A stretch of 64,000 bases of DNA from Lacrimispora xylanisolvens (GCA_017084465.1 CP070896.1:3136501-3200500), one strand, 5' to 3'. Numbered from the stretch's first letter, positions 35,505 through 44,993 are shown. Program-made: numbers and translations. The notes: generated by a model not told the origin, from the letters alone.

Positions 35505-36426
35505 ATGAATTTACAATTTAAGCCAATTGAGGCAAGTGATGTTGAAAAGATAACTCCATTTTATGCCCTGCGGCCAAATAAGACCTGTGATAGTGTATAT
35601 CTGGATTGTTTTATCTGGAGAGAATACTACCATGTGAAGTACGCAATCAGTGACAATAAAGCATTGCAGTTTTTTGATGGAAAAGGATGGCCAGCCTTTT
35701 ACAGCGATGCCTATGTGCAGGGAAGAAGATCTTTCTTACTATTTTAATGAAATGAAAGAATATTTTAATGAGGTTTTAAAAAAGCCTCTTCGAATCTCTC
35801 TGGCAGATGAGGCGGCGATTGAGTATTTAAAGCTGGATCCTGAGCAGTTTGAAGTGAAAGAGGTAGAAGATTTAAAGGATTATCTTTATGATGCTCAAGC
35901 ATTAAGAACACTTTCTGGAAAGAAGCTTCATAAAAAGAAGAATCATTTAAACTCTTTCCTGAAAGAATATGAGGGAAGATATGAGTACCGGACCCTATGC
36001 TGTTCAGACAGGGACAGTGTGGTGGAATTCTTAAATGAGTGGTGGGAGAACAAGGTGGAAGCCGCAGAGTTTACCCGTCAGCTGGACTATGAAGTTATGG
36101 GAATCCACAGTATATTAAAAAATTGTTCTTTCTTAAATGTAAGAATGGCAGGAGTTTTTATAGACGGAGTATTAAAGGCATTTACCATAGGCAGCTACAA
36201 CCCCTTTGAAAAAATGGCTGTTATTCATATTGAGAAGGCCGATCCGAATATTAAGGGACTTTACCAGTTTATTAACCAGCAGTTTATTACCCATGCTTAT
36301 CCGGAAGAACTGATATTGGTGAACCGGGAAGATGATGTGGGTATGGAAGGCTTAAGAAAAGCGAAGATGTCTTATTATCCAGTTGATTTTGCAAGAAAAT
36401 ACTCAGTGGTACAGAAGGGTTTCTAA
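35505..36426 (+). CDS. DUF2156 (LPG synthetase C-terminal-like) acyltransferase-fold protein (frameshifted)
   Basis: About 306 residues. Family: DUF2156/phosphatidylglycerol lysyltransferase C-terminal domain, a double GNAT fold. Seen: FKPIEASDVEKITPFYAL, TCDSVYLDCFIWREYY, KLHKKKNHLNSFLKEY, and IEKADPNIKGLYQFINQQF. The frame breaks at T6 35670-35675; five T give LQFLMEKDGQPFTAMP. Start follows GAAGGGA. Four bases before the next acetyltransferase gene. Substrate unknown. Confidence 0.82.
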
Positions 36427-36429
36427 ACT

Positions 36430-37479
36430 ATGGTACGGTATTTGAAGCAGGAAGAAAAAAGTGAAAGCCGGGCGTTATGGGAAAAAGTTTTCTCCGAGGA
36501 TTCCAAGAGCTTTCTGGATTATTATTATTCGGACAGAGTCCGCAAGAATAAGATTTTAACTGCATGGAGCGGAGAAAAGCCTGCTGCAATGCTCCATCGC
36601 AATCCCTATGAAGTGGTGGTAAAAGACCGCATATGGAAGGTGGATTATATTGCCGGAGTGGCGACTGATCCAGATTTTCGTCATCAGGGTTATATGAGAA
36701 GACTGCTTGCCCGGTGCTTTTCAGATATGTATATGGAGCGGATGGAGTTTTGCTTTTTGGTTCCGGTTGATCCTGCTATTTACCATCCCTTTGATTTTAC
36801 CTATATCTGCGATCTCCCAAAGCGGGAACTTAACGAAAAGGGAAGAACCCGGTTAAGCCGCCGTGCGTTTATGGAGCGGTCTGATGACTGCAAGGAGGCT
36901 GCCAGGTTTGTTGGCCGCCAACTGGAAAAAAAGTATGAGGTGTACGCTCACAGAGATGAGGAGTATTACCGGAATTTATGCAGAGAAGTAAGAAGTGACA
37001 GGGGAGACATGATTCTTCTTTTCACCAGAGATGAAAGAGAACGGCTCGCCGGTGTATGGGCTTATTACGGAGAGCTTGCAGAAAACCAGCGGGAGCTGAT
37101 TGTTCTTCCCGATTATGGTAAGGAAGTCGGTAATGTAAGACCGGCTGTAATGGGGCGTATCATTCATCTGGAGCAGTTTATTACCGTGATCAGGCTGAAA
37201 GAGGATTGTCCTGTCAGTGAGATGGAATTGTTTATTGAAGTTAAGGATGATTTTATACGTCAGAACAACGGCGTTTTTCGCTGGAAGCTTACAAAAGATG
37301 GTTCCTCAATGACTCCGGTGTCAGATAATAATAAGTTTAAGCCTCATTTGGTTATGGGGATCAGCGAACTGACTTCCTGGCTTTTTGGCTATGGAAAGCC
37401 GGAGGTACCGGAAAACCGGCAAACCATGGCAGACCGGATAAGACCTTTAAATGGAGTGTTTTTCGATGAAATAACCTGA
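36430..37479 (+). CDS. Eis-like GNAT N-acetyltransferase
   Basis: 349 residues. N-terminal GNAT domain with the acetyl-CoA loop ATDPDFRHQGYMRRLL and substrate region FLVPVDPAIYHPFDF; second GNAT-like part; C-terminal ~100 residues SCP2-like (LFIEVKDDFIRQNNGVFRW, VMGISELTSWLFGY), the Eis/acetyltransf_9 architecture. Family members acetylate amines such as aminoglycosides or protein lysines. Directly follows the DUF2156 gene and precedes a sirtuin. Confidence 0.82.
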   Translation: MVRYLKQEEKSESRALWEKVFSEDSKSFLDYYYSDRVRKNKILTAWSGEKPAAMLHRNPYEVVVKDRIWKVDYIAGVATDPDFRHQGYMRRLLARCFSDMYMERMEFCFLVPVDPAIYHPFDFTYICDLPKRELNEKGRTRLSRRAFMERSDDCKEAARFVGRQLEKKYEVYAHRDEEYYRNLCREVRSDRGDMILLFTRDERERLAGVWAYYGELAENQRELIVLPDYGKEVGNVRPAVMGRIIHLEQFITVIRLKEDCPVSEMELFIEVKDDFIRQNNGVFRWKLTKDGSSMTPVSDNNKFKPHLVMGISELTSWLFGYGKPEVPENRQTMADRIRPLNGVFFDEIT

Positions 37480-37504
37480 TTTTTTAATTATGAAAATCAG
37501 TTAC

Positions 37505-37528
37505 GGGCGGGTTCAGCTGAATCCGCCC
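37505..37528. promoter_or_regulatory. GC-rich palindrome before the sirtuin gene
   Basis: GGGCGG-G-TTCAGCTGAA-T-CCGCCC, a near-perfect 24-base palindrome without a T-run. Either an RNA hairpin or an operator; no promoter identified next to it. Confidence 0.4.
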
Positions 37529-37551
37529 CTGCATGTTGGAGGGATAAGTCA

Positions 37552-38283
37552 ATGAATGAACGAAGTCTGTTAAAGGACTGGATCATGGAAAGCCAGAATA
37601 TTGTATTTTTTGGCGGAGCTGGGGTATCTACAGAAAGCAATATTCCCGATTTCAGAGGCGTTGACGGGCTGTATCATCAGGAGTATGAGTATCCTCCTGA
37701 GACTATTATCAGCCACAGTTTTTACAGGTCCAAACCAAAGGAATTTTATCGTTTTTATAAAAATAAGATGTTATTTCCGGACGCGAAACCCAATCCGGCT
37801 CATCTGGCACTTGCAAAGCTGGAAGAGATGGGGAAATTAAAAGCGGTTATTACTCAGAATATCGACGGACTTCATCAGGCAGCAGGGAGTAAGACTGTGC
37901 TGGAGCTTCATGGATCTGTCAGGAGAAATCATTGCACCCGGTGTATGAAGTTTTTTTCATTGGAAGAGATGATCTCTTCCATGGGGGAGGACGGGATTCC
38001 AAGGTGTACATGCAGCGGGGTGATTAAACCGGATGTGGTCTTATATGAGGAAAGTCTGGATGAAAGCGTGCTAAGTAAATCAGTTGCTTACATCTCCCAG
38101 GCAGATTTGCTCATTATAGGAGGGACTTCGCTGACTGTCTATCCGGCGGCCGGACTGATTGATTATTACAGAGGCAGCAAAATGGTGCTTATTAACAAAA
38201 CCGTTACACCAATGGATGAGAAAGCCAATCTGGTGATCAGCGGCAGCATCGGGGAAGTGCTCCATGATGCAGTGGGAGTCTGA
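37552..38283 (+). CDS. cobB: NAD-dependent protein deacylase (Sir2/CobB family)
   Basis: 243 residues. Removes acyl groups from lysine using NAD. Motifs GAGVSTESNIPDFRG, TQNIDGLHQAAG, catalytic His in LELHGSVRRN, zinc Cys CTRC and CTC, GGTSLTVYPAAGL and NKTVTPMD. The Cys pairs are CxxC and CxC, usual for this class. Follows GGAGGGATAAGTCA. Overlaps nothing; AKR gene starts 32 bases later. Confidence 0.92.
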   Translation: MNERSLLKDWIMESQNIVFFGGAGVSTESNIPDFRGVDGLYHQEYEYPPETIISHSFYRSKPKEFYRFYKNKMLFPDAKPNPAHLALAKLEEMGKLKAVITQNIDGLHQAAGSKTVLELHGSVRRNHCTRCMKFFSLEEMISSMGEDGIPRCTCSGVIKPDVVLYEESLDESVLSKSVAYISQADLLIIGGTSLTVYPAAGLIDYYRGSKMVLINKTVTPMDEKANLVISGSIGEVLHDAVGV

Positions 38284-38314
38284 AGCGGTTCAGGATAAGA
38301 AGGAGAGCAAAACG

Positions 38315-39304
38315 ATGTATCAGGCAGCAGAAAACAGATATGACACAATGAAATACAAGCGTTGCGGAAGAAGCGGAATCATGCTTCCCATGGTATCTCT
38401 GGGATTATGGCAGAATTTTGGACTGGAAAAACCGGTATCGGAACAGAGAGAAATTCTTTTAAGTGCATTTGACATGGGAATCACCCATTTTGACCTGGCT
38501 AATAATTATGGGTTTCCTGCACCTGGAAAAGCGGAAGAGAATTTTGGAACAGTTTTAAAGAGTGATCTGCTTCTTTATCGTGATGAGCTGATTATTTCTA
38601 CAAAAGCTGGATACGATATGTGGCCCGGCCCCTATGGAAACTGGGGTTCCAGAAAGTATTTAGTGTCCAGTCTGGATCAGAGTTTAAAGCGCATGGGGCT
38701 TGAATATGTGGATATATTCTATCATCACAGACCGGACCCGGAGACTCCTTTGGAGGAGACCATGGGGGCTTTGGCAGATATTGTAAAACAGGGAAAAGCT
38801 CTTTATGCAGGAATCTCTAATTACGGTGAGCAGGAAGCGGTAAAAGCGATCTCCATGTTAAGAGATATAGGAGTTCCGTGTCTCATTGATCAGCCAAGAT
38901 ACAACATGCTGGAACGGGGGGCGGAAGATGGCTTGTTTGGAGCGCTGCTGGAACAGGGAACTGGATGCATCTGTTACAGCCCTCTTGCCCAGGGAGCTTT
39001 GACAAACCGGTATTTAAATGGTGTTCCGGCGGATTCCAGGGCTGCCAGAAAGGGAACTACCATTGGGGGACGTTATCTGACTGAGGAACGGCTTGAACAG
39101 ATCAGGCGCCTTGATGAGCTGGCTGGAAATAGAGGACAGACACTGGCACAGATGGCGCTTTCCTGGGTTCTTCGGGAACCGGCTGTGACCTCAGTGTTAA
39201 TAGGTGCCAGCAGCGTAAAGCAGCTGGAAGATAATGCAGCATGCCTTAAGAATCTGTCTTTCACCGAGCAGGAACTGAAGGAAATCGATATTATTTTAAA
39301 ATAG
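38315..39304 (+). CDS. Aldo/keto reductase (YghZ/GprA type)
   Basis: About 329 residues, NADPH-dependent (beta/alpha)8 reductase. Motifs: GITHFDLANNYG (catalytic Asp and Tyr), ISTKAGYDMWPGPYG (Lys; the long loop typical of L-glyceraldehyde 3-phosphate reductases), FYHHRPDPETPLEE (His), and C-terminal VLIGASSVKQLEDN cofactor site. ATG 38315 follows AAGGAG; the longer frame overlapping the sirtuin gene is not supported. Confidence 0.9.
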   Translation: MYQAAENRYDTMKYKRCGRSGIMLPMVSLGLWQNFGLEKPVSEQREILLSAFDMGITHFDLANNYGFPAPGKAEENFGTVLKSDLLLYRDELIISTKAGYDMWPGPYGNWGSRKYLVSSLDQSLKRMGLEYVDIFYHHRPDPETPLEETMGALADIVKQGKALYAGISNYGEQEAVKAISMLRDIGVPCLIDQPRYNMLERGAEDGLFGALLEQGTGCICYSPLAQGALTNRYLNGVPADSRAARKGTTIGGRYLTEERLEQIRRLDELAGNRGQTLAQMALSWVLREPAVTSVLIGASSVKQLEDNAACLKNLSFTEQELKEIDIILK

Positions 39305-39350
39305 CGTCTTATTTGAAGAGAAAATAAAACGTACGGGACAGGTGTATGAT

Positions 39351-39548
39351 ATGATCTATGAAGTTGGAGATGTTGTAAAATTAAAAAAGCAGCATCCATG
39401 CGGAAGCCAGGAATGGGAAATTCTGCGTGTTGGAGCTGATTTTCGTTTAAAATGCACGGGATGCGGCCATCAGATTATGGTACCCAGGAAGCTGGTGGAG
39501 AAGAATACCAGAGGATTAAAGGGAAAAGATGGGCAGCCAAAATCATAA
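39351..39548 (+). CDS. DUF951 zinc-ribbon-like protein
   Basis: About 65 residues. DUF951 hallmark: EVGDVVKLKKQHPCGSQEW, EILRVGADFRLKCTGCGHQI and VPRKLVEK. Often found beside rpsF in clostridia. ATG 39351 is 8 bases from AGG; a GTG at 39342 is the alternative. Function unknown. Confidence 0.82.
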   Translation: MIYEVGDVVKLKKQHPCGSQEWEILRVGADFRLKCTGCGHQIMVPRKLVEKNTRGLKGKDGQPKS

Positions 39549-39593
39549 AATCCTTATTATATAAGAAAAAAGTGATGAAAGTGGGAAAAGGAC

Positions 39594-39622
39594 TTGCTTT
39601 TATCATAAATTTCCGGTATAAT
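39594..39622 (+). promoter_or_regulatory. Promoter of the rpsF-ssb-rpsR operon
   Basis: TTGCTT, 17 bases, TATAAT; leader of ~70 bases before rpsF, consistent with a ribosomal protein autoregulatory leader, though no specific S6:S18 motif was folded. Confidence 0.75.
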
Positions 39623-39699
39623 ACTGTACCGTGACATATATTAATCCTTGCTCCTGAAACTGAAGTCAGGGGCCAGAGACCACAAGGAGGTAAACAAGC

Positions 39700-39987
39700 A
39701 TGAACAAATATGAATTAACGATTGTTCTGAACGCAAAGCTCGAAGATGAAGAGAGAGCAGCTGCCATGGAAAAGATTAATGGTTACATTACTCGTTTCGG
39801 CGGAACTGTAACTGGCGTTGATGAATGGGGTAAGAAGAGATTAGCTTACGAAATTCAGAAAATGAAAGAAGGATTCTACTACTTCATCAAATTTGATGGC
39901 GCGTCCAATACACCGAACGAATTAGAAGAAAACGTTCGTATTATGGAGCCGGTTATCAGATACTTATGCGTGAAACAAGAAGCATAA
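39700..39987 (+). CDS. rpsF: Ribosomal protein S6
   Basis: 95 residues. Small-subunit platform protein paired with S18. Motifs YELTIVLNAKLEDEE, WGKKRLAYEIQKMKEGFYYFIKF, EENVRIMEPVIRYL. Start follows AAGGAGG. First of three genes in the standard order. Confidence 0.97.
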   Translation: MNKYELTIVLNAKLEDEERAAAMEKINGYITRFGGTVTGVDEWGKKRLAYEIQKMKEGFYYFIKFDGASNTPNELEENVRIMEPVIRYLCVKQEA

Positions 39988-40009
39988 TAGATAAAGAAAG
40001 CGTGATCGT

Positions 40010-40462
40010 ATGAACAGAGTAATCCTTATGGGCAGATTGACCCGTGATCCAGAAGTAAGATATTCCCAGGGCGAGCGTGCTATGGCCATCGCAAGGTATA
40101 CCCTTGCTGTTGATCGCAGAAGCCGCAGAAGTCAGGACGGCAATGAGCAGACCGCAGATTTTATCAACTGCGTAGCATTTGACAAAGCAGGTGAGTTTGC
40201 AGAGAAGTATTTCCGTCAGGGTATGAGAGTACTGATTTCCGGAAGGATCCAGACTGGAAGTTATACGAATAAAGACGGCGTAAAAGTATATACAACAGAT
40301 ATCGTTGTAGAAGATCAGGAATTCGCAGACAGCAAGGGCGGCGCTCCAGGCGAAGGCGGCGGCTATCAGCCAACCTCCAGACCAGCTCCCTCCAGTGCAA
40401 TCGGCGATGGATTTATGAATATCCCGGATGGAGTCGAAGACGAAGGACTTCCATTCAACTAA
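40010..40462 (+). CDS. ssb: Single-stranded DNA-binding protein
   Basis: 150 residues. OB fold 1-~105: MNRVILMGRLTRDPEVRY, FINCVAFDKAGEFAEKYF, YTTDIVVEDQEF; a Gly/Pro-rich linker; acidic C-terminal tip EDEGLPFN for partner binding. Between rpsF and rpsR as usual. Confidence 0.95.
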   Translation: MNRVILMGRLTRDPEVRYSQGERAMAIARYTLAVDRRSRRSQDGNEQTADFINCVAFDKAGEFAEKYFRQGMRVLISGRIQTGSYTNKDGVKVYTTDIVVEDQEFADSKGGAPGEGGGYQPTSRPAPSSAIGDGFMNIPDGVEDEGLPFN

Positions 40463-40482
40463 ATCTAACAGGAGGTATACCA

Positions 40483-40747
40483 ATGGCATTTAACAGGAAT
40501 GATAAAGCTGATGGCGCTAAGATGAGAAGAGGCGGCATGCGCAGAAGAAAAAGTATGCGTATTCTGCGGCGAGAAGAATGGCGTTATCGATTATAAAGAT
40601 GTAAATAAATTAAAAAGATACGTGTCTGAAAGAGGAAAAATTCTTCCCAGACGTATCACTGGCAACTGTGCTAAGCATCAGAGAGCACTGACTGTTGCAA
40701 TCAAGAGAGCTAGACATATCGCTCTTATGCCTTACACTATGGAGTAA
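40483..40747 (+). CDS. rpsR: Ribosomal protein S18 (frameshifted)
   Basis: Expected 88 residues. [18 protein letters not shown], then RRRKKVCVFCG after restoring two A in the run at 40548-40552, then [20 protein letters not shown] and [21 protein letters not shown]. The gene length (265) is two short of a multiple of three. S18 is essential, so the break is almost certainly a sequencing or assembly error. Confidence 0.95.
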
Positions 40748-40865
40748 ATCCTTATTTTATAAGGGTTAGCGGATAGGGTAAAGGAGTTTTACTCAAAAAT
40801 TTACTCAAATCGGGATAATTTTTTCAGTGAAATATTGGCTGGGAAGAGAGTTTCGTAATATAGAA

Positions 40866-40899
40866 AGACTTCACATGAGAATGTGGGGTCTTTTTTTTT
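40866..40899 (+). terminator. Terminator downstream of rpsR
   Basis: AGAC-TT-CACAT / ATGTG-G-GGTCT stem followed by eight or more T. Confidence 0.85.
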
Positions 40900-41296
40900 A
40901 TACAAATACGGGTGAAGATCAAAGAAACGATTTCTATTCTATGGGAAATGGTGGAGAAATATTGATTGAAGTGTTAATATTGGCACTTAACTTGTACAAT
41001 ATTGGCACCTTGGTTAAAAAATGTATATTTTGGAATATACTAAAAGTGATAGATAAGTGGTTGACTTGATTTAGTCTGGAGGTGATTCCAATGAGCTGAA
41101 TTAGTACAACAAAAGATGGTAAGTCATCGATTAACAATTAACAAATCATGCTTATTTGAGTGAAAAAATTCTATACAGAAGAAGATAAAACAAATCAGCT
41201 TTTTAAAATCAGTCTTTTTGTTATATTAGATTTTATATCATTTATTGTAGGTTATTTTTTGTAAGAAAGAATATAAAACATTCATGGAGGTAATAT
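40900..41296 (+). other. Intergenic region with no certain gene
   Basis: AT-rich. Contains GGAGGTGATTCCA-ATG-AGC-TGA at 41079-41099, a good ribosome binding site feeding only a two-codon frame, perhaps a decayed or damaged gene start. A 34-codon frame lies further down (separate entry). Confidence 0.5.
41160..41264 (+). CDS. Possible 34-residue membrane peptide
   Basis: GTG-started frame: charged N-terminus KKFYTEEDKTNQ then hydrophobic LFKISLFVILDFISFIVGYF. No good ribosome binding site; could equally be chance in AT-rich DNA or a gene remnant. Confidence 0.2.
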   Translation: MKKFYTEEDKTNQLFKISLFVILDFISFIVGYFL

Positions 41297-41824
41297 ATGG
41301 AGAAATTAAAAAAAGTGGTTAATTCGTTGGTTATGATGACAGCTATTGTTATTTTGTCTAGTGGCATCTCTATTGAGGCGCAAGCTGCATCTAATGGTAG
41401 CGGTTACTTACCTAAGGGTTGGACGAGCTTAGGATTGGGTAGTTCCACAGAATCAGTAAATGATCAAGGGGAAAGCAACACAATTCTTAGAGCACCCGCT
41501 CCAGGCTTAACATCATTGCAAATTATTGATTTAGCATTGGATGATAAGAACGAGATTCATATAGTAACAAGAGAAATTGGCACGAGTAAAGCTGGCACAA
41601 GATTCGTTTGGAGAAATGGCAGTTTATGCTCAGAAAATATAAATGAAATGCAAGTACTATGGGGAAGTGATAATATTGCCTATGGTTATGTTCGATATTT
41701 TCATACAGGAATTATATATAGTAGTGAAGTAAGTGGAATGACTATTAGTGTAACAGCTAAATTTACAAATGCAATGAGTCCTTGGAATACGCTTTCAGCA
41801 TCAAATACATTTGTATTACCATAA
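41297..41824 (+). CDS. Secreted protein, possibly DUF4879/YolA-like
   Basis: 175 residues. Sec signal peptide (basic KLKKVV, hydrophobic core, cleavage around AQA-AS). Mature part: SNGSGYLPKGW..., then APAPGLTSLQIIDL, IHIVTREIGTSKAG and a C-terminal NAMSPWNTLSA. From memory the APAP start, the central T-x-IG and the PWNT end recall YolA/DUF4879 proteins, but this needs a profile search. Start follows GGAGG. Composition is more AT-rich than the neighbouring housekeeping genes. Confidence 0.6.
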   Translation: MEKLKKVVNSLVMMTAIVILSSGISIEAQAASNGSGYLPKGWTSLGLGSSTESVNDQGESNTILRAPAPGLTSLQIIDLALDDKNEIHIVTREIGTSKAGTRFVWRNGSLCSENINEMQVLWGSDNIAYGYVRYFHTGIIYSSEVSGMTISVTAKFTNAMSPWNTLSASNTFVLP

Positions 41825-42177
41825 GATTTGGTATTTTAAAACGGGTACAGGCGTTTCAGCCTGCGTCTGGACTTTATTACTTTTTTGAATTGTTTATAAT
41901 ATGACCAAACGTCAATCTAAAGACAATGTAAATATTATAAACTGATCAGTAATATACGATAAGTATTAATTGGAACGGTTAGACAGATTTGGTAATCTGC
42001 CTGGCCGTTTGCCATTTAAATTTCAGTCGTTATGTCCAATAGGTTGGTTTAAGACAATAGATTGCGATGACCTTATCGTATTAGCTCAGATGACTATGGA
42101 AATATATGGATAAAAATGATATGCTTATACATAATTAATATAGATTTTTTAGCTCAAATATATGTTGGAGGGATTCG
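41825..42177 (+). other. Intergenic region with hairpins
   Basis: No gene. CAGGC-GTTTCA-GCCTG at about 41849-41864 and AACGG..CAGATT / AATCTG..CCGTT at about 41974-42010 are possible terminators, both with weak T-runs. No promoter stood out. Confidence 0.45.
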
Positions 42178-42960
42178 ATGTCAGTAATTCGCGGATTGGA
42201 ATGGACCTTTAATACAGTGGCAGAAAAGTATGAAAAATTGCGTCCAGGATATGTACCAGAGTTATATAAAGATATTTTCAATTATATTCCAATTAATCAG
42301 AACAGTAATGTTGTAGAAGTTGGAATTGGAGGAGGTCAGGCAACATTACCAATTTTGGAAACGGGCTGTAACCTGACAGCTGTGGAGTATGGTACGGACC
42401 TGGCTGAATTATGTCGTAATAAATTTAAAGAATACCCAAATTTTTCTGCCATAACAGCAAAGTTTGAGGACTTTAAATGTGAAGACAATTCATGTGATTT
42501 AATATATTCAGCATCAGCGTTCCACTGGATACCAGAGGAAGTTGGATATAAGAAAGTTTTTTCATTATTAAAAAGTGGTGGTGTATTTGCACGCTTTGCC
42601 AATCATCCGTTTAAGGATAAGGGGAGAGAAGAAATACATAATGCTCTTCAAAAGATTTATTCTGTATACATGCCCGGGACACATAACAATAATGAATATA
42701 GCGAAAAGGCAGCGAAAGAACGTGCTTATATAGCAAGTCAATACGGTTTTATTGACATAAGTTATAAATTATATCATAGAACAAGAACTTTTACTTCGAA
42801 AGAATATACATCTCTTCTCGGTACTTACTCTGATCATATAGCAATTGAAGAAAGCATAAGAGCAAAGTTCTTTTCAGAGATTGAAACAGCAATAGACAAT
42901 CTGGGTGGTATAATTACAATCTACGATACCATAGATTTGCAGCTTGCAAGAAAGCCGTAG
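42178..42960 (+). CDS. Class I SAM-dependent methyltransferase
   Basis: 260 residues. FNTVAEKYEKLRPGYVPEL start typical of UbiE/TAM-like enzymes; motif I VVEVGIGGGQATLPIL, CDLIYSASAFHWIP (post-motif II) and LKSGGVFARFANH. Start follows TTGGAGGG. Substrate unknown; one of two methyltransferases in this accessory block. Confidence 0.85.
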   Translation: MSVIRGLEWTFNTVAEKYEKLRPGYVPELYKDIFNYIPINQNSNVVEVGIGGGQATLPILETGCNLTAVEYGTDLAELCRNKFKEYPNFSAITAKFEDFKCEDNSCDLIYSASAFHWIPEEVGYKKVFSLLKSGGVFARFANHPFKDKGREEIHNALQKIYSVYMPGTHNNNEYSEKAAKERAYIASQYGFIDISYKLYHRTRTFTSKEYTSLLGTYSDHIAIEESIRAKFFSEIETAIDNLGGIITIYDTIDLQLARKP

Positions 42961-42994
42961 AGTTATAAGCGTTTATAAACAAAGAGGGGTATAG

Positions 42995-43477
42995 ATGAAT
43001 ATGGAAATAAATACATCAGCAAAAGAAACGGTAGATTCTTTGAAAAAAATATTTGATAAACATAAAAATGACCGTATTTGTATCATGGCTACTACTTGTT
43101 GCGGAAAGTCTACATTACATGAGCTGATTCCAGAGACTGTGGATATGGATGATGAATTGTGGCCCCAATTAACCGAAGAAGAGGAAGCACATTTGTGCCA
43201 GAAACCATGGACGAAAGAAATTGGTAACTTTGCTGGCAGGCTGGTCAGAGAGAGGGTAACGGTGAAAACCGGACACCCATTATTCACGTTAATACTATTG
43301 GATTGCGAAGTGCTGGTATATCTTGATATAAGTGATGAACTGCTTGCGGAACATTGTAAAAAAAGACAAGCTGATTTTCAGGATGCGAAAAATATTAATG
43401 ATGCGATTAAAAATACGTGGAGTAAACAGCGGGAAAAGAATGATAAAGTATGCTACTATTTGAAAATCACAGAGTGA
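42995..43477 (+). CDS. Small P-loop protein of unknown function
   Basis: 160 residues. Nucleotide-binding loop ICIMATTCCGKSTLHELIP (GKST preceded by unusual TTCC) followed by VDMDDELWPQL, resembling shikimate-kinase-like P-loop kinases, and a Lys/Asp-rich tail. No family recognised. Start 4-5 bases after AGAGGGG. Confidence 0.6.
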   Translation: MNMEINTSAKETVDSLKKIFDKHKNDRICIMATTCCGKSTLHELIPETVDMDDELWPQLTEEEEAHLCQKPWTKEIGNFAGRLVRERVTVKTGHPLFTLILLDCEVLVYLDISDELLAEHCKKRQADFQDAKNINDAIKNTWSKQREKNDKVCYYLKITE

Positions 43478-43528
43478 TATGAAATTAAGCGTTTTGGTAA
43501 ATTGGGAAGTGAATTAGGTGGAGGGGCT

Positions 43529-44290
43529 ATGGAAAGTGAAATTATAAATTATTATAAAGCATACGATGAAGATGGCAGACTGTTTCGAAACAATAGCCAT
43601 AAGATAGAATGGCTGACCAGTATGCATTATTTAAAGAAGTTTATTAAAGAAGGTGCTTTTCTATTAGATGGTTGTGCGGGGACTGGAAACTATGCTTTTC
43701 CTTTGGCTAAATCGGGATATGAGATTATTGCAGGGGATATCGTTCCTGGTAATATTGATATTATTCGGGAGAAGCAAAAGAATAATCCTATATTAAAAGA
43801 TATTTATGTTGGGAACATGCTGGATCTTTCAAGGTTTTGTGATGAAAGTTTCGATGCAGTACTATGTATGGGAGCGTTTTATCATGTTGATGATGAGATA
43901 AGATCCGGTATCATGAAAGAATGTCTGCGTGTATTAAAACCAGGTGGATTATTGGTTATTTCCTACATCAATACGATGGCTGGAGTTATTGTTGGGTTGG
44001 ATGATAAGTTGAAAAACATGGACCAGGCGGACGTATGGTTTGAAAACAGGACTACAGATGGGGTGTTCCTGTATATGACGCCTTATGAAATAGAGGAAAT
44101 GGCATTGAGTTTTCATTTGGAAATTGTTTGCCATCTTGCCGTTGATGGAATAAATTATTTACTTTCTGATAAAATTAATGCTGCTGATGAGGAAAATTTT
44201 AATAAGTGGTATCAATTTCATTTGAAAACCTGTGAAGATAAGAGTTTGTTAGGATATAGCTTACATAGTATGATAATATTGAGAAAGTAA
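43529..44290 (+). CDS. Class I SAM-dependent methyltransferase
   Basis: About 253 residues. Motif I FLLDGCAGTGNYAFPLA (D-G-C-A-G-T-G), IIAGDIVPGNI acidic residue, FDAVLCMGAFYHV and LKPGGLLVISYIN. ATG 43529 follows GTGGAGGGG; the 9-codon longer frame is unlikely. Not closely similar to the methyltransferase at 42178. Confidence 0.85.
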   Translation: MESEIINYYKAYDEDGRLFRNNSHKIEWLTSMHYLKKFIKEGAFLLDGCAGTGNYAFPLAKSGYEIIAGDIVPGNIDIIREKQKNNPILKDIYVGNMLDLSRFCDESFDAVLCMGAFYHVDDEIRSGIMKECLRVLKPGGLLVISYINTMAGVIVGLDDKLKNMDQADVWFENRTTDGVFLYMTPYEIEEMALSFHLEIVCHLAVDGINYLLSDKINAADEENFNKWYQFHLKTCEDKSLLGYSLHSMIILRK

Positions 44291-44319
44291 TTTGTCAGGT
44301 TCAAATAGGGGGAGCAAGA

Positions 44320-44970
44320 ATGAATGTAATAAAAATTGAAGGAATATCAGATTCGTATCCAGAGCCGATAGAGGGGACCTTCGAGTGGTTTTATTGCAGA
44401 GAGAGCAATGACAATTTTTGTGATTTATATGAGGCAGAAGAAATAGTTAAATCCGGTCAGAAATATTCTGGATCGGTGTGTCACTTGATTCATTATCCGG
44501 AGGGAAAAGTTTACAGTCCATTTAAACAAAAGGAAAATGTATATATTGAACGACCTGTCTGGGACAAGGGGGCATTTTATTTTTTAAAGGTTGATTTTTC
44601 AGAACTTAAGATGCAAATATACAGTTATTTCCCCAACAGCCAGAGACTTGAAATAGTAAAAGAACTGCCGTTAGATTTAGTGGAGGATTGTTACAATCTG
44701 ATGTTAAAAGTGTCACCTCTTATGCTGACCAGAGCCGGGAAAAATAAAAGCTATGAAATAATCTGGCCTGAAAATAAGAGAATAGAGATAGGGGATACGG
44801 AGACTCTGCTTTTTAGGGATGGAAAGGATCTTTACTTTACTGCATGGTGGGAAGATCCCAAGTATCATGAATCTATTATTGTCAGAGATGTTAATACGGG
44901 AGAAGTGAAAGAAAGCTATCCTGGATATCTATGCAGGATGCCCAATGGAGTTTATTGGAGAATTCAGTAA
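44320..44970 (+). CDS. Hypothetical protein, beta-rich
   Basis: 216 residues, not recognised. Many aromatic residues and alternating hydrophobic strands (GTFEWFYCRES, GAFYFLKVDFSELKMQIYSYF, DTETLLFRDGKDLYFTAWWEDP), suggesting a beta-propeller-like or lipocalin-like soluble fold. No signal peptide. Start follows GGGGGAG. Confidence 0.6.
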   Translation: MNVIKIEGISDSYPEPIEGTFEWFYCRESNDNFCDLYEAEEIVKSGQKYSGSVCHLIHYPEGKVYSPFKQKENVYIERPVWDKGAFYFLKVDFSELKMQIYSYFPNSQRLEIVKELPLDLVEDCYNLMLKVSPLMLTRAGKNKSYEIIWPENKRIEIGDTETLLFRDGKDLYFTAWWEDPKYHESIIVRDVNTGEVKESYPGYLCRMPNGVYWRIQ

Positions 44971-44993
44971 GTTATTTGAAAAGGAGCGGGATT

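Noticed and set aside
40827..41069. 80-codon frame after rpsR
   Set aside because: Runs through the terminator hairpin and T-run at 40866-40899; low-complexity translation and no ribosome binding site.
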